From Acidobacteriota bacterium (GTDB taxonomy: Bacteria > Acidobacteriota > Terriglobia > Acidiferrales > UBA7541), in NCBI GenBank assembly GCA_003223315.1, contig QHYR01000084.1, positions 1 through 39,020 of the forward strand: DNA of 39,020 nt, read 5' to 3'. Below, piece after piece: positions 9,058-16,607 of this stretch. The notes under the pieces were generated by a model. It did not search any database. It saw only the letters and a program-made list of their open reading frames with translations, and was not told the DNA's origin. Position 1 is the stretch's first letter, and each line of letters opens with the position of its first letter. Both the position numbers and the translations under genes were made by a program.

Positions 9058-10399
9058 AGAGACCGGATTTGTATTCGCCGCCGCCGCATTCGCGGCTCTC
9101 GGTGGATTTCTGTTCGGTTACGACACCGGAGTTATCTCCGGCGCGCTGATTTTCATTCGCACCCAATTTGGACTTTCCACCTTCCAGCAGGAACTCGTCG
9201 TAAGCGTGGTGTTGGTAGGCGCCGCGGTGGGGGCCTTGAGTGGAGGCCGCTTGGCCGACATTTTCGGCCGCCGCTTCATGCTGTTGATTACGGCGCTGAT
9301 TTTCGTCGTCGGCGCGATTGTTTGCGCAGCCGCGCCGTCATTGAGCGTCCTGGTGATCGGCCGCCTGATCGTTGGACTGGGTATCGGCCTCGCCAGCAGC
9401 ACCGTGCCGATCTACATCTCCGAAGTTTCCCCGGCGCAGACGCGCGGCTGGCAGGTGTCGCTTTTTCAACTGGCCATCACCATTGGAATTCTTGCCGCTT
9501 ATCTGGTCGATTACACTTTTTCAGGCAGCGGAGCCTGGCGCTGGATGCTGGGACTGGCGTTTGTGCCCGGCGCAATCCTCGGGCTCGGGATGATTCGCAT
9601 GCCGGAAAGCCCGCGCTGGCTTGCCGAACATGGCCAGTCCGATCTTGCGCGCCAGGTATTGGCGCGGATTCGGGGCACAGAGAACATCGAATCGGAATGG
9701 CTGGAGATCGAGAAGACACTGGCGGCGGCGGAAGAGCGCGGCCGCTTCTCTGATTTGTTTGGCCCGTCCGTCCGCACCGCGCTGGTGATCGGCATTGGCT
9801 TGGCAATTTTTCAGCAGGTCACCGGGATCAATACGGTCATCTATTACGCTCCGCTGATCGTGCGTTCGGCGGGAATTCCCACGGCTTCGGGAGCTATCCT
9901 GGCGACGGCGGGCATCGGCCTGGTGAACGTCATCATGACCATCGTGGCCATGTGGCTGATCGACCATGTGGGCCGGCGCCCTCTACTCTTGGTCGGCATC
10001 GCTGGGATGATAATCAGCCTGGGTGTCCTGGGATTTGTCTTTCGCATGCCCACCGGAGGCGCGCTGGCGTGGCTGGCTGTAATCACGCTGATGGTTTACG
10101 TGGCCTCGTTCGCCATCAGCCTCGGTCCCATTTTCTGGCTTCTGATTGCCGAGATTTATCCGCTGAAGGTCCGAGGCATCGCTGAAGGCTCAGCGGCGGG
10201 TGTGAATTGGGCCTTCAATTTTTTGGTGTCGATTACGTTCCTGACGCTGGTCGAGGTCCTGGGGCCGAGCCTGACTTTTTGGGTGTATGCCTTGCTGGCG
10301 ATCGCGTCCTGGCTATTTTCGTATTATCTGGTACCCGAAACCAAAGGCCGCACTCTCGAAGAGATCGAGCATTCCTTCCGCCACCGCCACGCCGACTGA
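9002..10399 (+). CDS. MFS sugar porter (sugar:H+ symporter type)
   Basis: 466 residues from the ATG at 9002; an in-frame ATG at 9026 is an alternative, and either start lies inside the 3' end of zwf. Family motifs are all visible: [11 protein letters not shown] in the first membrane segment, [10 protein letters not shown] in the 2-3 loop, PESPRWL after segment 6, GRRPLLLVG in the 8-9 loop, and [12 protein letters not shown] at the C-terminus. Twelve hydrophobic segments are expected. These are diagnostic of the sugar porter family (XylE, GalP, GLUT). Translational coupling to zwf and gnd suggests import of a hexose that feeds G6P oxidation. The sugar cannot be told from sequence. Confidence 0.93.
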   Translation: MSTKTPPRMAVSPPAVQAEETGFVFAAAAFAALGGFLFGYDTGVISGALIFIRTQFGLSTFQQELVVSVVLVGAAVGALSGGRLADIFGRRFMLLITALIFVVGAIVCAAAPSLSVLVIGRLIVGLGIGLASSTVPIYISEVSPAQTRGWQVSLFQLAITIGILAAYLVDYTFSGSGAWRWMLGLAFVPGAILGLGMIRMPESPRWLAEHGQSDLARQVLARIRGTENIESEWLEIEKTLAAAEERGRFSDLFGPSVRTALVIGIGLAIFQQVTGINTVIYYAPLIVRSAGIPTASGAILATAGIGLVNVIMTIVAMWLIDHVGRRPLLLVGIAGMIISLGVLGFVFRMPTGGALAWLAVITLMVYVASFAISLGPIFWLLIAEIYPLKVRGIAEGSAAGVNWAFNFLVSITFLTLVEVLGPSLTFWVYALLAIASWLFSYYLVPETKGRTLEEIEHSFRHRHAD

Positions 10400-10483
10400 A
10401 CCGCTTGATCCCTCCGTCGCTAACGTCTCGACTTCGAGAGTCAGCAGAGTGACGTTCGCGTAATATTGCGATCCTTAGAGAGT

Positions 10484-10559
10484 TGTCATCCCGAGCGTAT
10501 CCGGGGTCCCCGGCATGCGCCGCTGTTGCGCATGCTGGGGTGGAGGAGCGAGGGATCTG
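10484..10559. repeat. REP-like dispersed repeat with long hairpin, copy A
   Basis: Begins TGTCATCCCGAGCG and ends GAGCGAGGGATCT. The same boundaries occur in copy B at 13901. Inside is a 13-bp stem, 10508-10520 with 10528-10540, loop CGCTGTT, with one G-T wobble. It lies between the convergent sugar porter and sodC genes, where it could act as a two-way transcription stop. Confidence 0.6.
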
Positions 10560-10665
10560 CTTTCTCCCGGGTGCCGCACCCCGCTTGCCCTGCTCGCCCT
10601 GAGCTTCGAAGGGAGTTTGCGAAAGGCGCATTCTGAAGCGTGGGAGGGAAAGCTCGCGCCGCCTG

Positions 10666-11184
10666 CTACTTCTCGACCACTCCACAGGCGATCCGGTCTC
10701 CCGAATTGCCCGCAGGATCTGTCTTGTAATCGTCAGGACCGGCGTGAATCACGAGTGCTGTCCCGCCCGTATGAAACAGCGAATTCGCACCTCCACCCAA
10801 AGTCACCATATCCGCAACGATGGTCGCTTTGCCTTTCCCGCTTTTGCCCACGGTGAAATTGGGCAGATCGCCGGCGTGCGGACCTTGGGGATTATCCTTG
10901 CCATGCATCTTTCCCATGGGGTTGAAATGTCCGCCCGCGGAAGCGAAGTTGGGACCTTGGCACATGCCCACGTTATGGATATGAATGGCATGCATGCCCG
11001 GCGGCAGCTTCATGACACTCACATTGATGCGCACGCCTTTGCCCGTTTGCGTCAGCATTGCGGTGCCAACCTTGTCGCCTTTGCCGTTTACGAAGTTCGC
11101 ATGCGCCTTTGTAGTCTTCGTCTGCGCGAACGCCGAGGCCGCGCTCAGTAATGCGCCGATCAGCAATATGCTTCGAAATGACAT
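10666..11184 (-). CDS. sodC: Exported Cu/Zn superoxide dismutase
   Basis: 172 residues from the ATG at 11184. An ATG two codons upstream (11190) lies only 2 bases from the GGAGG ribosome site, whereas 11184 has 8 bases spacing. A Sec signal peptide ends at AFA near residue 20. Cu/Zn-SOD ligands are visible: H68 and H70 in HIH, H86 in GGHFNP, a zinc loop with H95, H103 and nearby D106, and H147 in [10 protein letters not shown]75 and C167 should form the conserved disulfide. The C-terminus [12 protein letters not shown] is typical. It converts superoxide to peroxide in the periplasm. Its promoter and signal-peptide block is near-identical to that of the DUF6152-like gene at 12147-12548. Confidence 0.95.
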   Translation of the reverse strand: MSFRSILLIGALLSAASAFAQTKTTKAHANFVNGKGDKVGTAMLTQTGKGVRINVSVMKLPPGMHAIHIHNVGMCQGPNFASAGGHFNPMGKMHGKDNPQGPHAGDLPNFTVGKSGKGKATIVADMVTLGGGANSLFHTGGTALVIHAGPDDYKTDPAGNSGDRIACGVVEK

Positions 11185-11261
11185 GGCCATATCCTCCGCT
11201 GGCTGCTCTCCCCGCTTGTTGCTGCTTAGTTATACCTGCGCACGCCCGCAAAAAGCAATCG
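11126..11261 (-). repeat. Duplicated promoter/RBS/signal-peptide block, copy A (sodC)
   Basis: Two near-identical stretches match copy B at 12490-12654: one spans the RBS, start codon and signal-peptide codons (11126-11200), the other the promoter (about 11219-11261). The intervening leader differs, and copy B is about 29 bases longer there. Confidence 0.75.
11229..11258 (-). promoter_or_regulatory. Predicted sigma70 promoter of sodC
   Basis: On the minus strand: -35 TTGCTT (11253-11258), 18-base spacer, -10 TATAAC (11229-11234). The same hexamers and spacer occur before the DUF6152-like gene at 12622-12651, and conservation between the two copies supports function. Leader of roughly 40 bases to the start codon. 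Confidence 0.55.
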
Positions 11262-11293
11262 GGGGTACGTTCACCGTGAAGTTGGTGTTGGGT

Positions 11294-12160
11294 TTACTTG
11301 CCGCTGCCGCCGTCTTTTTCTTTGAGGGATTGGTATTGCTGCACTTCCTGGTTGTTCGTGCAGTAGTACTCTTCCAGATCTTCGTGGCTGAGCGACCATT
11401 GCCGGGGAGCGGAGGTCCACGGCTTCGTCAGAACCTTGGGGTCCTCGATGGTAACCTGATAGACGAGATAGTTTTCGCTCGGACGCGTGAGGCGCTCAAT
11501 CACGTGTTCCTGATCGCTATGGAACCACCCGACGAAGTTGTTCCAGGTCCGTTCGTCGATGGCAATTACGTCGATCACCAGCGTATCCCCCTCCCAATGG
11601 GCGGTGGCGTCTCCATTGAAGGTAGGATCCGGGTCTTTGGCGTGCGGCCGGCCGTCGGTGTGGACCACGCGAAAGTTGTTATTCAGTTCGCTCAGCTGAA
11701 TCAGTTCGTCGCGGGTTTGCACCAGCTTTGTGGGATAAGGGTTCAACAGGAACATCCCCGGGGTGCCGCGTGGCAGACAATTCACTGAGGCGCGCCCGAG
11801 TTCAAAATCCACAGCGGTCATGGACTTAATCTTGGCTGCTGCCCACGGCTGCAACGGCGGCTTTTCCTCCGGCGTCACCTTAGGATCGAATTGGCGTTGC
11901 GCCGGCGGGCTGCTCGTATCGTAGCCTCCCGTCGTACCTGGAAACCACACTCCCGAAAGGTCCGGATGGCCGTCGGCAGTACGCGGAGTCGGTCCGCCCT
12001 TGGGCAACGGCTGCAATCTGGGTTGAAAAGAATTATCTCCGGAATTCTTTCCCTCTTGGGCGGCAGCAGCCATAGAAACGCACGTTGCCGCCAAAGCTGC
12101 CAGCACCACAATAGAACCGGCGCGCCCAACCTTTGTTCGCGCCCTTTCAGTTCTGCCCAT
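11294..12160 (-). CDS. Exported protein of unknown function, paralogue A (PRTADGHPDLSG family)
   Basis: 288 residues. An N-terminal signal peptide ends near AAAAQ (about residue 35). A conserved-looking core begins with PRTADGHPDLSGVW (about 59-72), then RAHPKDPDPTFNGD-type and HWEGDTLVIDV segments and a C-terminal stretch SDQEHVIERL. These blocks recur almost unchanged in the protein at 17694-18605. From general knowledge, such proteins are common in acidobacterial genomes next to DUF6152 genes, but no function is established. Its start codon overlaps the end of the DUF6152-like gene by 14 bp, so the two are probably translated together and act in the same envelope process. No catalytic motif was recognised. 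Confidence 0.75.
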   Translation of the reverse strand: MGRTERARTKVGRAGSIVVLAALAATCVSMAAAAQEGKNSGDNSFQPRLQPLPKGGPTPRTADGHPDLSGVWFPGTTGGYDTSSPPAQRQFDPKVTPEEKPPLQPWAAAKIKSMTAVDFELGRASVNCLPRGTPGMFLLNPYPTKLVQTRDELIQLSELNNNFRVVHTDGRPHAKDPDPTFNGDATAHWEGDTLVIDVIAIDERTWNNFVGWFHSDQEHVIERLTRPSENYLVYQVTIEDPKVLTKPWTSAPRQWSLSHEDLEEYYCTNNQEVQQYQSLKEKDGGSGK

Positions 12161-12548
12161 GCTCGTAATCGCTTCCGACCCTCACCGTACGGCCGTCGGC
12201 CATCTTGAGGGTTTCAGCGGCGGCCCTTTTTGCACTGGCGCTTTTTCCGAGGCAAGCCCTCACGGTGACGACCTTACCCATATTGTCGAGGAAATCTTGT
12301 TTCTGGATCCCGCTCCTCTTGAGAAAAGCCACGGATACTGCCTCAAAGCTCCAGGAGCTGACCTGGTTATCGCTATCTTTGAGATCCACATAGAAATAAA
12401 CGTGCGGATTTTCCCAATCCACTTTCGTAAGCGTACCTGTCATGTCGCTGCACTTCGATGCATCGTACTCAACCGAAAACGTATGATGCGCGAACGCCGG
12501 CGCGGCGCCCAGTAATACGCCGATCAGCAATATGTTTCGCAATGACAT
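12147..12548 (-). CDS. DUF6152-like exported protein, copy A
   Basis: 133 residues. The signal peptide MSLRNILLIGVLLGAAPAFA is followed directly by HH, and the mature protein then has VEYDASK, GTLTKVDWENPH and VYFYVDLKD, the pattern I associate with DUF6152. One cysteine pair (SKCSDM and RACLGK) could form a periplasmic disulfide. A ribosome site GGAGG lies 8 bases before the ATG. The first gene of a two-gene cassette with the downstream exported protein (14-bp overlap). A paralogue lies at 18674-19105. The signal peptide and promoter are a close copy of those of sodC although the mature proteins are unrelated. Function unknown. Confidence 0.78.
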   Translation of the reverse strand: MSLRNILLIGVLLGAAPAFAHHTFSVEYDASKCSDMTGTLTKVDWENPHVYFYVDLKDSDNQVSSWSFEAVSVAFLKRSGIQKQDFLDNMGKVVTVRACLGKSASAKRAAAETLKMADGRTVRVGSDYEHGQN

Positions 12549-12654
12549 GGCCGTATCCTCCGCTTCGTGCCGCTCCTGCCTCGGGGACTCGCTGCGTATA
12601 TTCTGCGCCTGTTGCTGCTCAGTTATACCTGCGCACGCCCGCGAAAAGCAATCG
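12490..12654 (-). repeat. Duplicated promoter/RBS/signal-peptide block, copy B (DUF6152-like)
   Basis: Matches copy A at 11126-11261 over the signal-peptide/RBS part (12490-12564) and the promoter part (12612-12654), interrupted by extra leader sequence. Confidence 0.75.
12622..12651 (-). promoter_or_regulatory. Predicted promoter of the DUF6152-like cassette A
   Basis: Minus strand: -35 TTGCTT (12646-12651), 18-base spacer, -10 TATAAC (12622-12627). Identical hexamers and spacer length to the sodC promoter. The rest of the gap up to 12844 shows nothing recognisable. Confidence 0.5.
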
Positions 12655-12844
12655 CGCGCCCTCGCACGCCACTCGCCGTACTCAGGGTTGGTTGAGCCGA
12701 AAAGCGAACATCACGCGGAAGTTCTCGTTATTCCCTGTCGGAATCAGCCAGGCAATAATCGACACTGGAACACACTACTGCGAGGCGGCCAGCAGGCGTA
12801 TCCCTGCTCGAATTGCTTCCCTGCCTCTGGTTGTCTTCTCTCGA

Positions 12845-13330
12845 TCAACTCACCGGAGTTGCCGAGCTATAGTTGACCATGCGTATCAACCGATTCGATA
12901 CCACCGTGCGTAGCTGGTTCCGGTGTTCCCCCGCTGCTTGCCGCTTCGCGGCCGAGCCATAGTGTTTCAGTTCGATGGGATCGACTCGGTCTCCCAGGCC
13001 ATCCAGGGCCGCATAGTTCGCATAGCTTAAAAGCATCCCCACGTTCCAGTCGCTGGGATTATCTGCGGTTACGTTGTTGAAAAATTGGTACCCGGTGAGA
13101 ATCCCGGCTTTTTTCTCTTCCTCGAATACGGGGATCAAGTTGGTCATCACATCCTGATCGAAAGCGGGTCGCTGACCCGGGTTGATCTTGTAGAGGAATG
13201 TCCGGCTGACGTTCGTCGGAGTGACTTTGACATTGACCGTTTGCGCCGACACCTGGCTTCGGCGTAGAGCAATGAAGCCTGCGAGCGCAACAAACAGCAA
13301 TACCAGAATCAAAATGCGGTATCTCTTCAT
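12845..13330 (-). CDS. Small membrane-anchored or exported protein, unknown function
   Basis: 161 residues. MKRYR followed by hydrophobic residues 6-22 gives a signal peptide or anchor with a possible cleavage near VSAQ. The mature part (FLYKINPGQRPAFDQDVM, then FEEEKKAGILTGYQFF and MLLSYANYAALDGLGD) has the strand-helix rhythm and aromatic spacing of dimeric alpha/beta-barrel proteins such as NIPSNAP or ABM families. That is an inference from pattern only. It is not closely linked to its neighbours: about 300 bp separates it from the next minus-strand gene. No catalytic residues were recognised. Confidence 0.6.
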   Translation of the reverse strand: MKRYRILILVLLFVALAGFIALRRSQVSAQTVNVKVTPTNVSRTFLYKINPGQRPAFDQDVMTNLIPVFEEEKKAGILTGYQFFNNVTADNPSDWNVGMLLSYANYAALDGLGDRVDPIELKHYGSAAKRQAAGEHRNQLRTVVSNRLIRMVNYSSATPVS

Positions 13331-13690
13331 GGTTACTCTTTTCTGGGGGGAGCGGAGGCGTTTAGAGGCGCGTTCCCACCGATTTCCGGATTGGAGGCCT
13401 ACCTGGGAAGGGCCGACTGTTGGGATTACGACTCTGCTTGTACTCCTCGGCCACGCCCCAAGTCAAGCAAGTCTTGCTCGTGCTATACGCCCTCCGGCCA
13501 AGGGATACTCAGTGTCGGATCCAGAGCTTCTTCAGGCGGCCTTAGAGGGTATTCGTTCGAAACTGTTTCACGTGAACGGCGTTCGACCATTTCTCTGAGA
13601 CTTGCGCCTTATAAGGACGCGCGTTCAGTTCGAACGCGCGAATTCGGAGGAATTCGTTCGAATACCATGGCGTAACTAAGCAAGGAATCA

Positions 13691-13719
13691 TTGACATGTT
13701 GTGTACTCTATGATAAACT
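13691..13719 (+). promoter_or_regulatory. Sigma70-like promoter without a protein gene behind it
   Basis: TTGACA at 13691-13696, 17-base spacer, TAAACT at 13714-13719 (4 of 6 to the -10 consensus). The -35 is a perfect match. No open frame starts within the next few hundred bases, so a non-coding transcript is possible. Confidence 0.45.
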
Positions 13720-13725
13720 ACGCTT

Positions 13726-13880
13726 GCATTTGTACGGGAGACGCTCTTGTGAGGCCGTCTTGTGATGGTTGACCTCGCTTGCCTCTCCGCCCGGCGTGCT
13801 TACTGGACGGCTACCCAGTCCGCGGGGTGGATTTTCGGGCCGCGTGAGGCAGAGCCGACGCTCAGGAAATAGCAGGCGTG
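13726..13880 (+). ncRNA. Candidate structured RNA, family unknown
   Basis: Lies directly after the promoter at 13691. Nested complementary segments can be drawn: TGCCTC pairs with GAGGCA, GCCCG with CGGGC inside it, and ACTGG with CCAGT at the centre. I do not recognise 6S RNA, SRP RNA, tmRNA or RNase P core motifs. Boundaries are guesses. Confidence 0.2.
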
Positions 13881-13900
13881 GCGAAGATGATCTATGAAAT

Positions 13901-13943
13901 TGTCATCCTAAGCGGATCCGCGTTGGGGATGAGCGAAGGATCT
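13901..13943. repeat. REP-like dispersed repeat, copy B
   Basis: Starts TGTCATCCTAAGCG and ends GAGCGAAGGATCT, matching the ends of copy A at 10484-10559, but lacks its long central hairpin. The two ends are imperfect inverted repeats of each other (GGATC and GATCC cores). Confidence 0.55.
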
Positions 13944-14016
13944 CTCCGGGTACCTTTACGCGTGCTGTAAGAAGAGCAAAATGTGCACTTACAACAACTC
14001 CGCAAGTAAGTTCCGT

Positions 14017-14032
14017 AGAATGAACACTTGCA
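14017..14032 (+). repeat. Direct repeat, left copy
   Basis: AGAATGAACACTTGCA, repeated exactly at 14319-14334. Both copies are followed by a G-rich run (GGGGGAGGGG or similar). Confidence 0.6.
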
Positions 14033-14318
14033 AAAAAACCAGGGGGAGGGGCTGGCAACCGATGATCCGGTTTGTCGAGCGGCAAAAAGGCGTCTTCGCC
14101 GCGAACGTCTACCAACAGGATGAGCTTCGCGGCGTTAAAGAAGTCATCACGCCGTTTTTGCCGCATGGAAAAGTAGCGGCCGCCTTCAGGCGGGCTGCTT
14201 GGCTCATCAAAAGCGGCCGGAGGGGTGGAACAAAATCCGGCGCGATTGCTTCATTCGCTATGGGGTCGGGTAAACACAACAGGCCCTGCACCGGTGGAAT
14301 GCCACAAGCAAGTGGCGC

Positions 14319-14334
14319 AGAATGAACACTTGCA
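14319..14334 (+). repeat. Direct repeat, right copy
   Basis: Exact second copy of the 16-base repeat at 14017-14032, 302 bp away, with a similar G-rich downstream flank. Confidence 0.6.
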
Positions 14335-14411
14335 CAAATATGGGGAGGGGGGAGGCCCAGAGCAGTCTTACCGCGCTATAATCAGCGGAGCGAATTCGGA
14401 GGCGATTGGCC

Positions 14412-15311
14412 ATGGATCTCTTCGAGGAAGTCTTGCGGCTCAGGCGCGAAGGCAAGCGCGCCGTGATGGCTACCATCGTTCATACCAACGGCTCGATTCC
14501 CAGCTTTGAGAGTTCCCGCATGCTGGTGCGCGAGGACGGTTCGATCCTGGGGACGATCGGCGGAGGCTGCGTCGAAGCCGAAGTCTGGGCTGCTGCCAAA
14601 GATGTGCTCAAAGCGGAGGCGCCCCGCAAAATGACCTTCAATCTGAATAACGAAGCGAGCTACGACAACGGGCTGATCTGCGGAGGTACCTTAGAAGTCT
14701 TCGTCGAGCCCATCCTGCCCCAGCCGGCGCTGTATATTTTCGGCGGCGGGCATGTCTCCATAGCGGTGGCGAACGCGGCGCATACCGCCGGCTTCGCCAT
14801 TGGCGTGATCGACGATCGCGAGCAATTCGCCAATCGCGATCGCTTTCCCATGGCCCGCGAGATCTACACCAGCTACGAAGACGCCTTCGCCAAATTGCAG
14901 CCGAACCCCTCCACCTATGTCCTGATTGTCACGCGCGGGCACCGCGACGACATGCGCGTGCTGGCCTGGGCCGTGAAGACCGAGGCGCGTTATCTCGGCA
15001 TGATCGGCAGCAAGCGCAAAGTGCTTTCCGTCTACCAGGCGCTCGAGCGCGAGGGCTTCGCGGCCGAACTTTTCGATCGCGTGAACGCCCCGGTGGGACT
15101 TGAAATTGGCGCGCTCACGCCCGAAGAGATCGCCATCAGCATCACCGCCGAGCTCATCGCCGTGCGTCGCGGAGCCGCGAACCTCGCGCATAAAGCCCTC
15201 GTCAGAAAGGACGATGGAAAACCAGGCCGCAAGCCTGCGGCGCGCCCCGCCGAGGCCAAGGCTGAGGCTAAGGCCGAACCAAAAGCTGCGGCCGAGAGCG
15301 TTTCGCGCTGA
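14412..15311 (+). CDS. xdhC: XdhC/CoxI-family molybdenum cofactor maturation protein
   Basis: 299 residues from the ATG at 14412; CGGAGG lies 9 bases upstream, while the in-frame TTG at 14406 is too close. The N-terminal domain contains TIGGGCVEAEVW with C53 and LICGGTLEVFVEP with C90, the two conserved cysteines of the family. A Rossmann domain follows (FGGGHVSIAVA, 110-120; GMIGSKRK later). The last 25 residues are an unusual Ala/Lys/Glu-rich tail. XdhC-type proteins bind Moco, protect its sulfurated form and deliver it to xanthine-oxidase-family enzymes. The Mo hydroxylase operon at 19.8-23.9 kb is the probable client. The MocA-like gene starts 11 bases after the stop. Confidence 0.92.
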   Translation: MDLFEEVLRLRREGKRAVMATIVHTNGSIPSFESSRMLVREDGSILGTIGGGCVEAEVWAAAKDVLKAEAPRKMTFNLNNEASYDNGLICGGTLEVFVEPILPQPALYIFGGGHVSIAVANAAHTAGFAIGVIDDREQFANRDRFPMAREIYTSYEDAFAKLQPNPSTYVLIVTRGHRDDMRVLAWAVKTEARYLGMIGSKRKVLSVYQALEREGFAAELFDRVNAPVGLEIGALTPEEIAISITAELIAVRRGAANLAHKALVRKDDGKPGRKPAARPAEAKAEAKAEPKAAAESVSR

Positions 15312-15321
15312 CCGTACTCAC

Positions 15322-15927
15322 GTGGTCGCCGCCGTCATTCTCTCCGCGGGTGAGTCGTCGCGCATGGGCTCGCCGAAGGCGCTCCTTCCGTTCCGTGGCA
15401 GCACATTTCTAGGGCACCTGCTCGAAGTCATTCATCAGTCTAAAAAAGACGCCGACGGCGGCAAAGAGATCGGCTGCACGCGTGTAGTCCTCGGCGCTCA
15501 CACCGAAGAGATCACCGCGAAAATTCCGCTCGATCGCAGCGCGATTGTGCTGAATCCACAGTGGCAGCAAGGCCAACTCTCTTCTATCCAAGAGGCGATC
15601 CGCAGTCTTAGGGAAGTGCAAACCGATGGGATTATTCTCTTCCTCGTGGATCACCCGCTGGTCAGCGCCGAATTGGTCAGCCAACTGGTGCGCCAGTTTT
15701 ACACTTCGGGCCGCTCCATCGTTCTGCCGAAATTCCGCAGCAAGCGCGGCCATCCGGTCATCTTTGCTGCGCGACTTTACGCCGAACTGCTCGCCGCTCC
15801 CGCAGAGCAGGGCGCCCGCGCGGTTGTCTGGGCGCATACGGACGAGATCTTGGAGGTACCGACGAATGAGGAAGGGGTCGTGCTGAATCTAAACGATCCG
15901 GAGGCGTTGCGCCGCGCGCTCACCTGA
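15322..15927 (+). CDS. MobA/MocA-like molybdenum cofactor nucleotidyltransferase
   Basis: 201 residues from a GTG at 15322, the first start in frame after the xdhC stop. Codons further upstream in this frame overlap xdhC and have no family sequence. The nucleotide-binding signature LSAGESSRMGSPKALLPF sits at 7-24, followed by LGAHTEEI, the QGQLSSIQEAI segment, a metal-site-like LVDHP, and RGHPVIF. These fit the MocA group, which makes the cytosine dinucleotide form of Moco used by xanthine-oxidase-family enzymes such as PaoABC. Together with xdhC it forms a maturation pair. The C-versus-G nucleotide choice is inferred from context. Confidence 0.88.
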   Translation: MVAAVILSAGESSRMGSPKALLPFRGSTFLGHLLEVIHQSKKDADGGKEIGCTRVVLGAHTEEITAKIPLDRSAIVLNPQWQQGQLSSIQEAIRSLREVQTDGIILFLVDHPLVSAELVSQLVRQFYTSGRSIVLPKFRSKRGHPVIFAARLYAELLAAPAEQGARAVVWAHTDEILEVPTNEEGVVLNLNDPEALRRALT

Positions 15928-15972
15928 GCTCCGGCATCGACTCTTGCCCGGCAGCGGTGGCTTTGATCGTTC

Positions 15973-16326
15973 TTAGAGTTGCTCGAGGATCTCGTCCAGC
16001 GCGTCTTCCGCCAATTGACTGCCATGGCGAGTCGCGGCCGGCAATCCGCCAAGCGCCTGGGAGATTTGCTCAGCAGTAATGCCGCGAATCTCCTCGATTG
16101 TCTTGCCGATGATCAGCTCGGTCAGGAGCGAAGCGCTGGCAATTGCCGCCTTGCATCCGCGCGTGCGGAATCGTGCATCGGCAATCCGGCCGTTCTCGAT
16201 GCGCACCGCCAGGCGCAAGTCGTCGCCGCATACAGGGTTTGTGACGTTCACAGTGTTGGTTGCGTCAAGCAGATCGCCGAAGTTGCGGGGATGCTCGCAG
16301 TGTTCGAGCACGACTGCGCTGTACAT
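15973..16326 (-). CDS. IscU/NifU-N-like Fe-S scaffold protein lacking the third cysteine
   Basis: 117 residues from the ATG at 16326; upstream in-frame codons are Arg-rich and unlike the family. HPRNFGD (12-18) and TNPVCGDDL with C33 are typical, as is RGCKAAIASASLLTE with C58. At the third ligand position the usual H-C-S-x-LAEDA reads H-G-S-Q-LAEDA, with Gly at 102 encoded by GGC. So only two of three cluster cysteines remain. This may be a divergent scaffold or carrier subfamily. It is convergent with the mocA-like gene (45 bp apart), and a link to Fe-S subunits of the Mo hydroxylase is possible but not shown. Confidence 0.85.
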   Translation of the reverse strand: MYSAVVLEHCEHPRNFGDLLDATNTVNVTNPVCGDDLRLAVRIENGRIADARFRTRGCKAAIASASLLTELIIGKTIEEIRGITAEQISQALGGLPAATRHGSQLAEDALDEILEQL

Positions 16327-16494
16327 GATTCGAGTATCCCAGTCTGATCGTCGTCGTGCAACTCGTCGCGCAACTCTGCTGGATACTGCGGGGAGCAACC
16401 CTCTTGCGGCGCCAAGCTCCGAGGAGTCAGAGTAAGTTGCGGGCCCGTTCTGGGACTCAAGGGATCAGGGCATTGAAGTATTAATGGGAGGGAG

Positions 16495-16528
16495 AGAATA
16501 TGTGCGGCTAGCCGCTGAGACATATTCT
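16495..16528. promoter_or_regulatory. Nested inverted repeat, possible operator
   Basis: Nine-base arms AGAATATGT (16495-16503) and ACATATTCT (16520-16528) enclose a perfect 12-base palindrome GCGGCTAGCCGC (16504-16515). It lies 80 bases before the MBL gene at 16608 and 170 bases before the IscU-like gene start, in their divergent intergenic region. Confidence 0.5.
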
Positions 16529-16607
16529 TGGCTATGGGCATTCCGCTGTGCCTGGCTGCACGACACCGGTGAACGAGACAGGTTGCACTAGAAAGGACTG
16601 GCGGGTT

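Larger units (their letters stand above)
13331..14411. other. Gene-poor interval of about 1.1 kb
   Basis: No convincing protein gene. Short open frames here lack family signatures and good ribosome sites. Contents: a region rich in TTCGTTCGAA-like inverted repeats (13550-13670), a sigma70-like promoter (13691-13719), a possible structured transcript after it, REP-like copy B (13901-13943), and a 16-base direct repeat pair (14017 and 14319) bracketing about 300 bp. Confidence 0.5.

Noticed and set aside
10985-11788. 267-codon open frame on the plus strand
   Set aside because: Runs antisense through the sodC start and into the next gene; both real genes have signal peptides and conserved motifs.
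13981-14325. 114-codon open frame in the gene-poor stretch
   Set aside because: No ribosome site, no recognised domain, and it contains the repeat sequence. It reads through the direct repeats rather than representing a gene.
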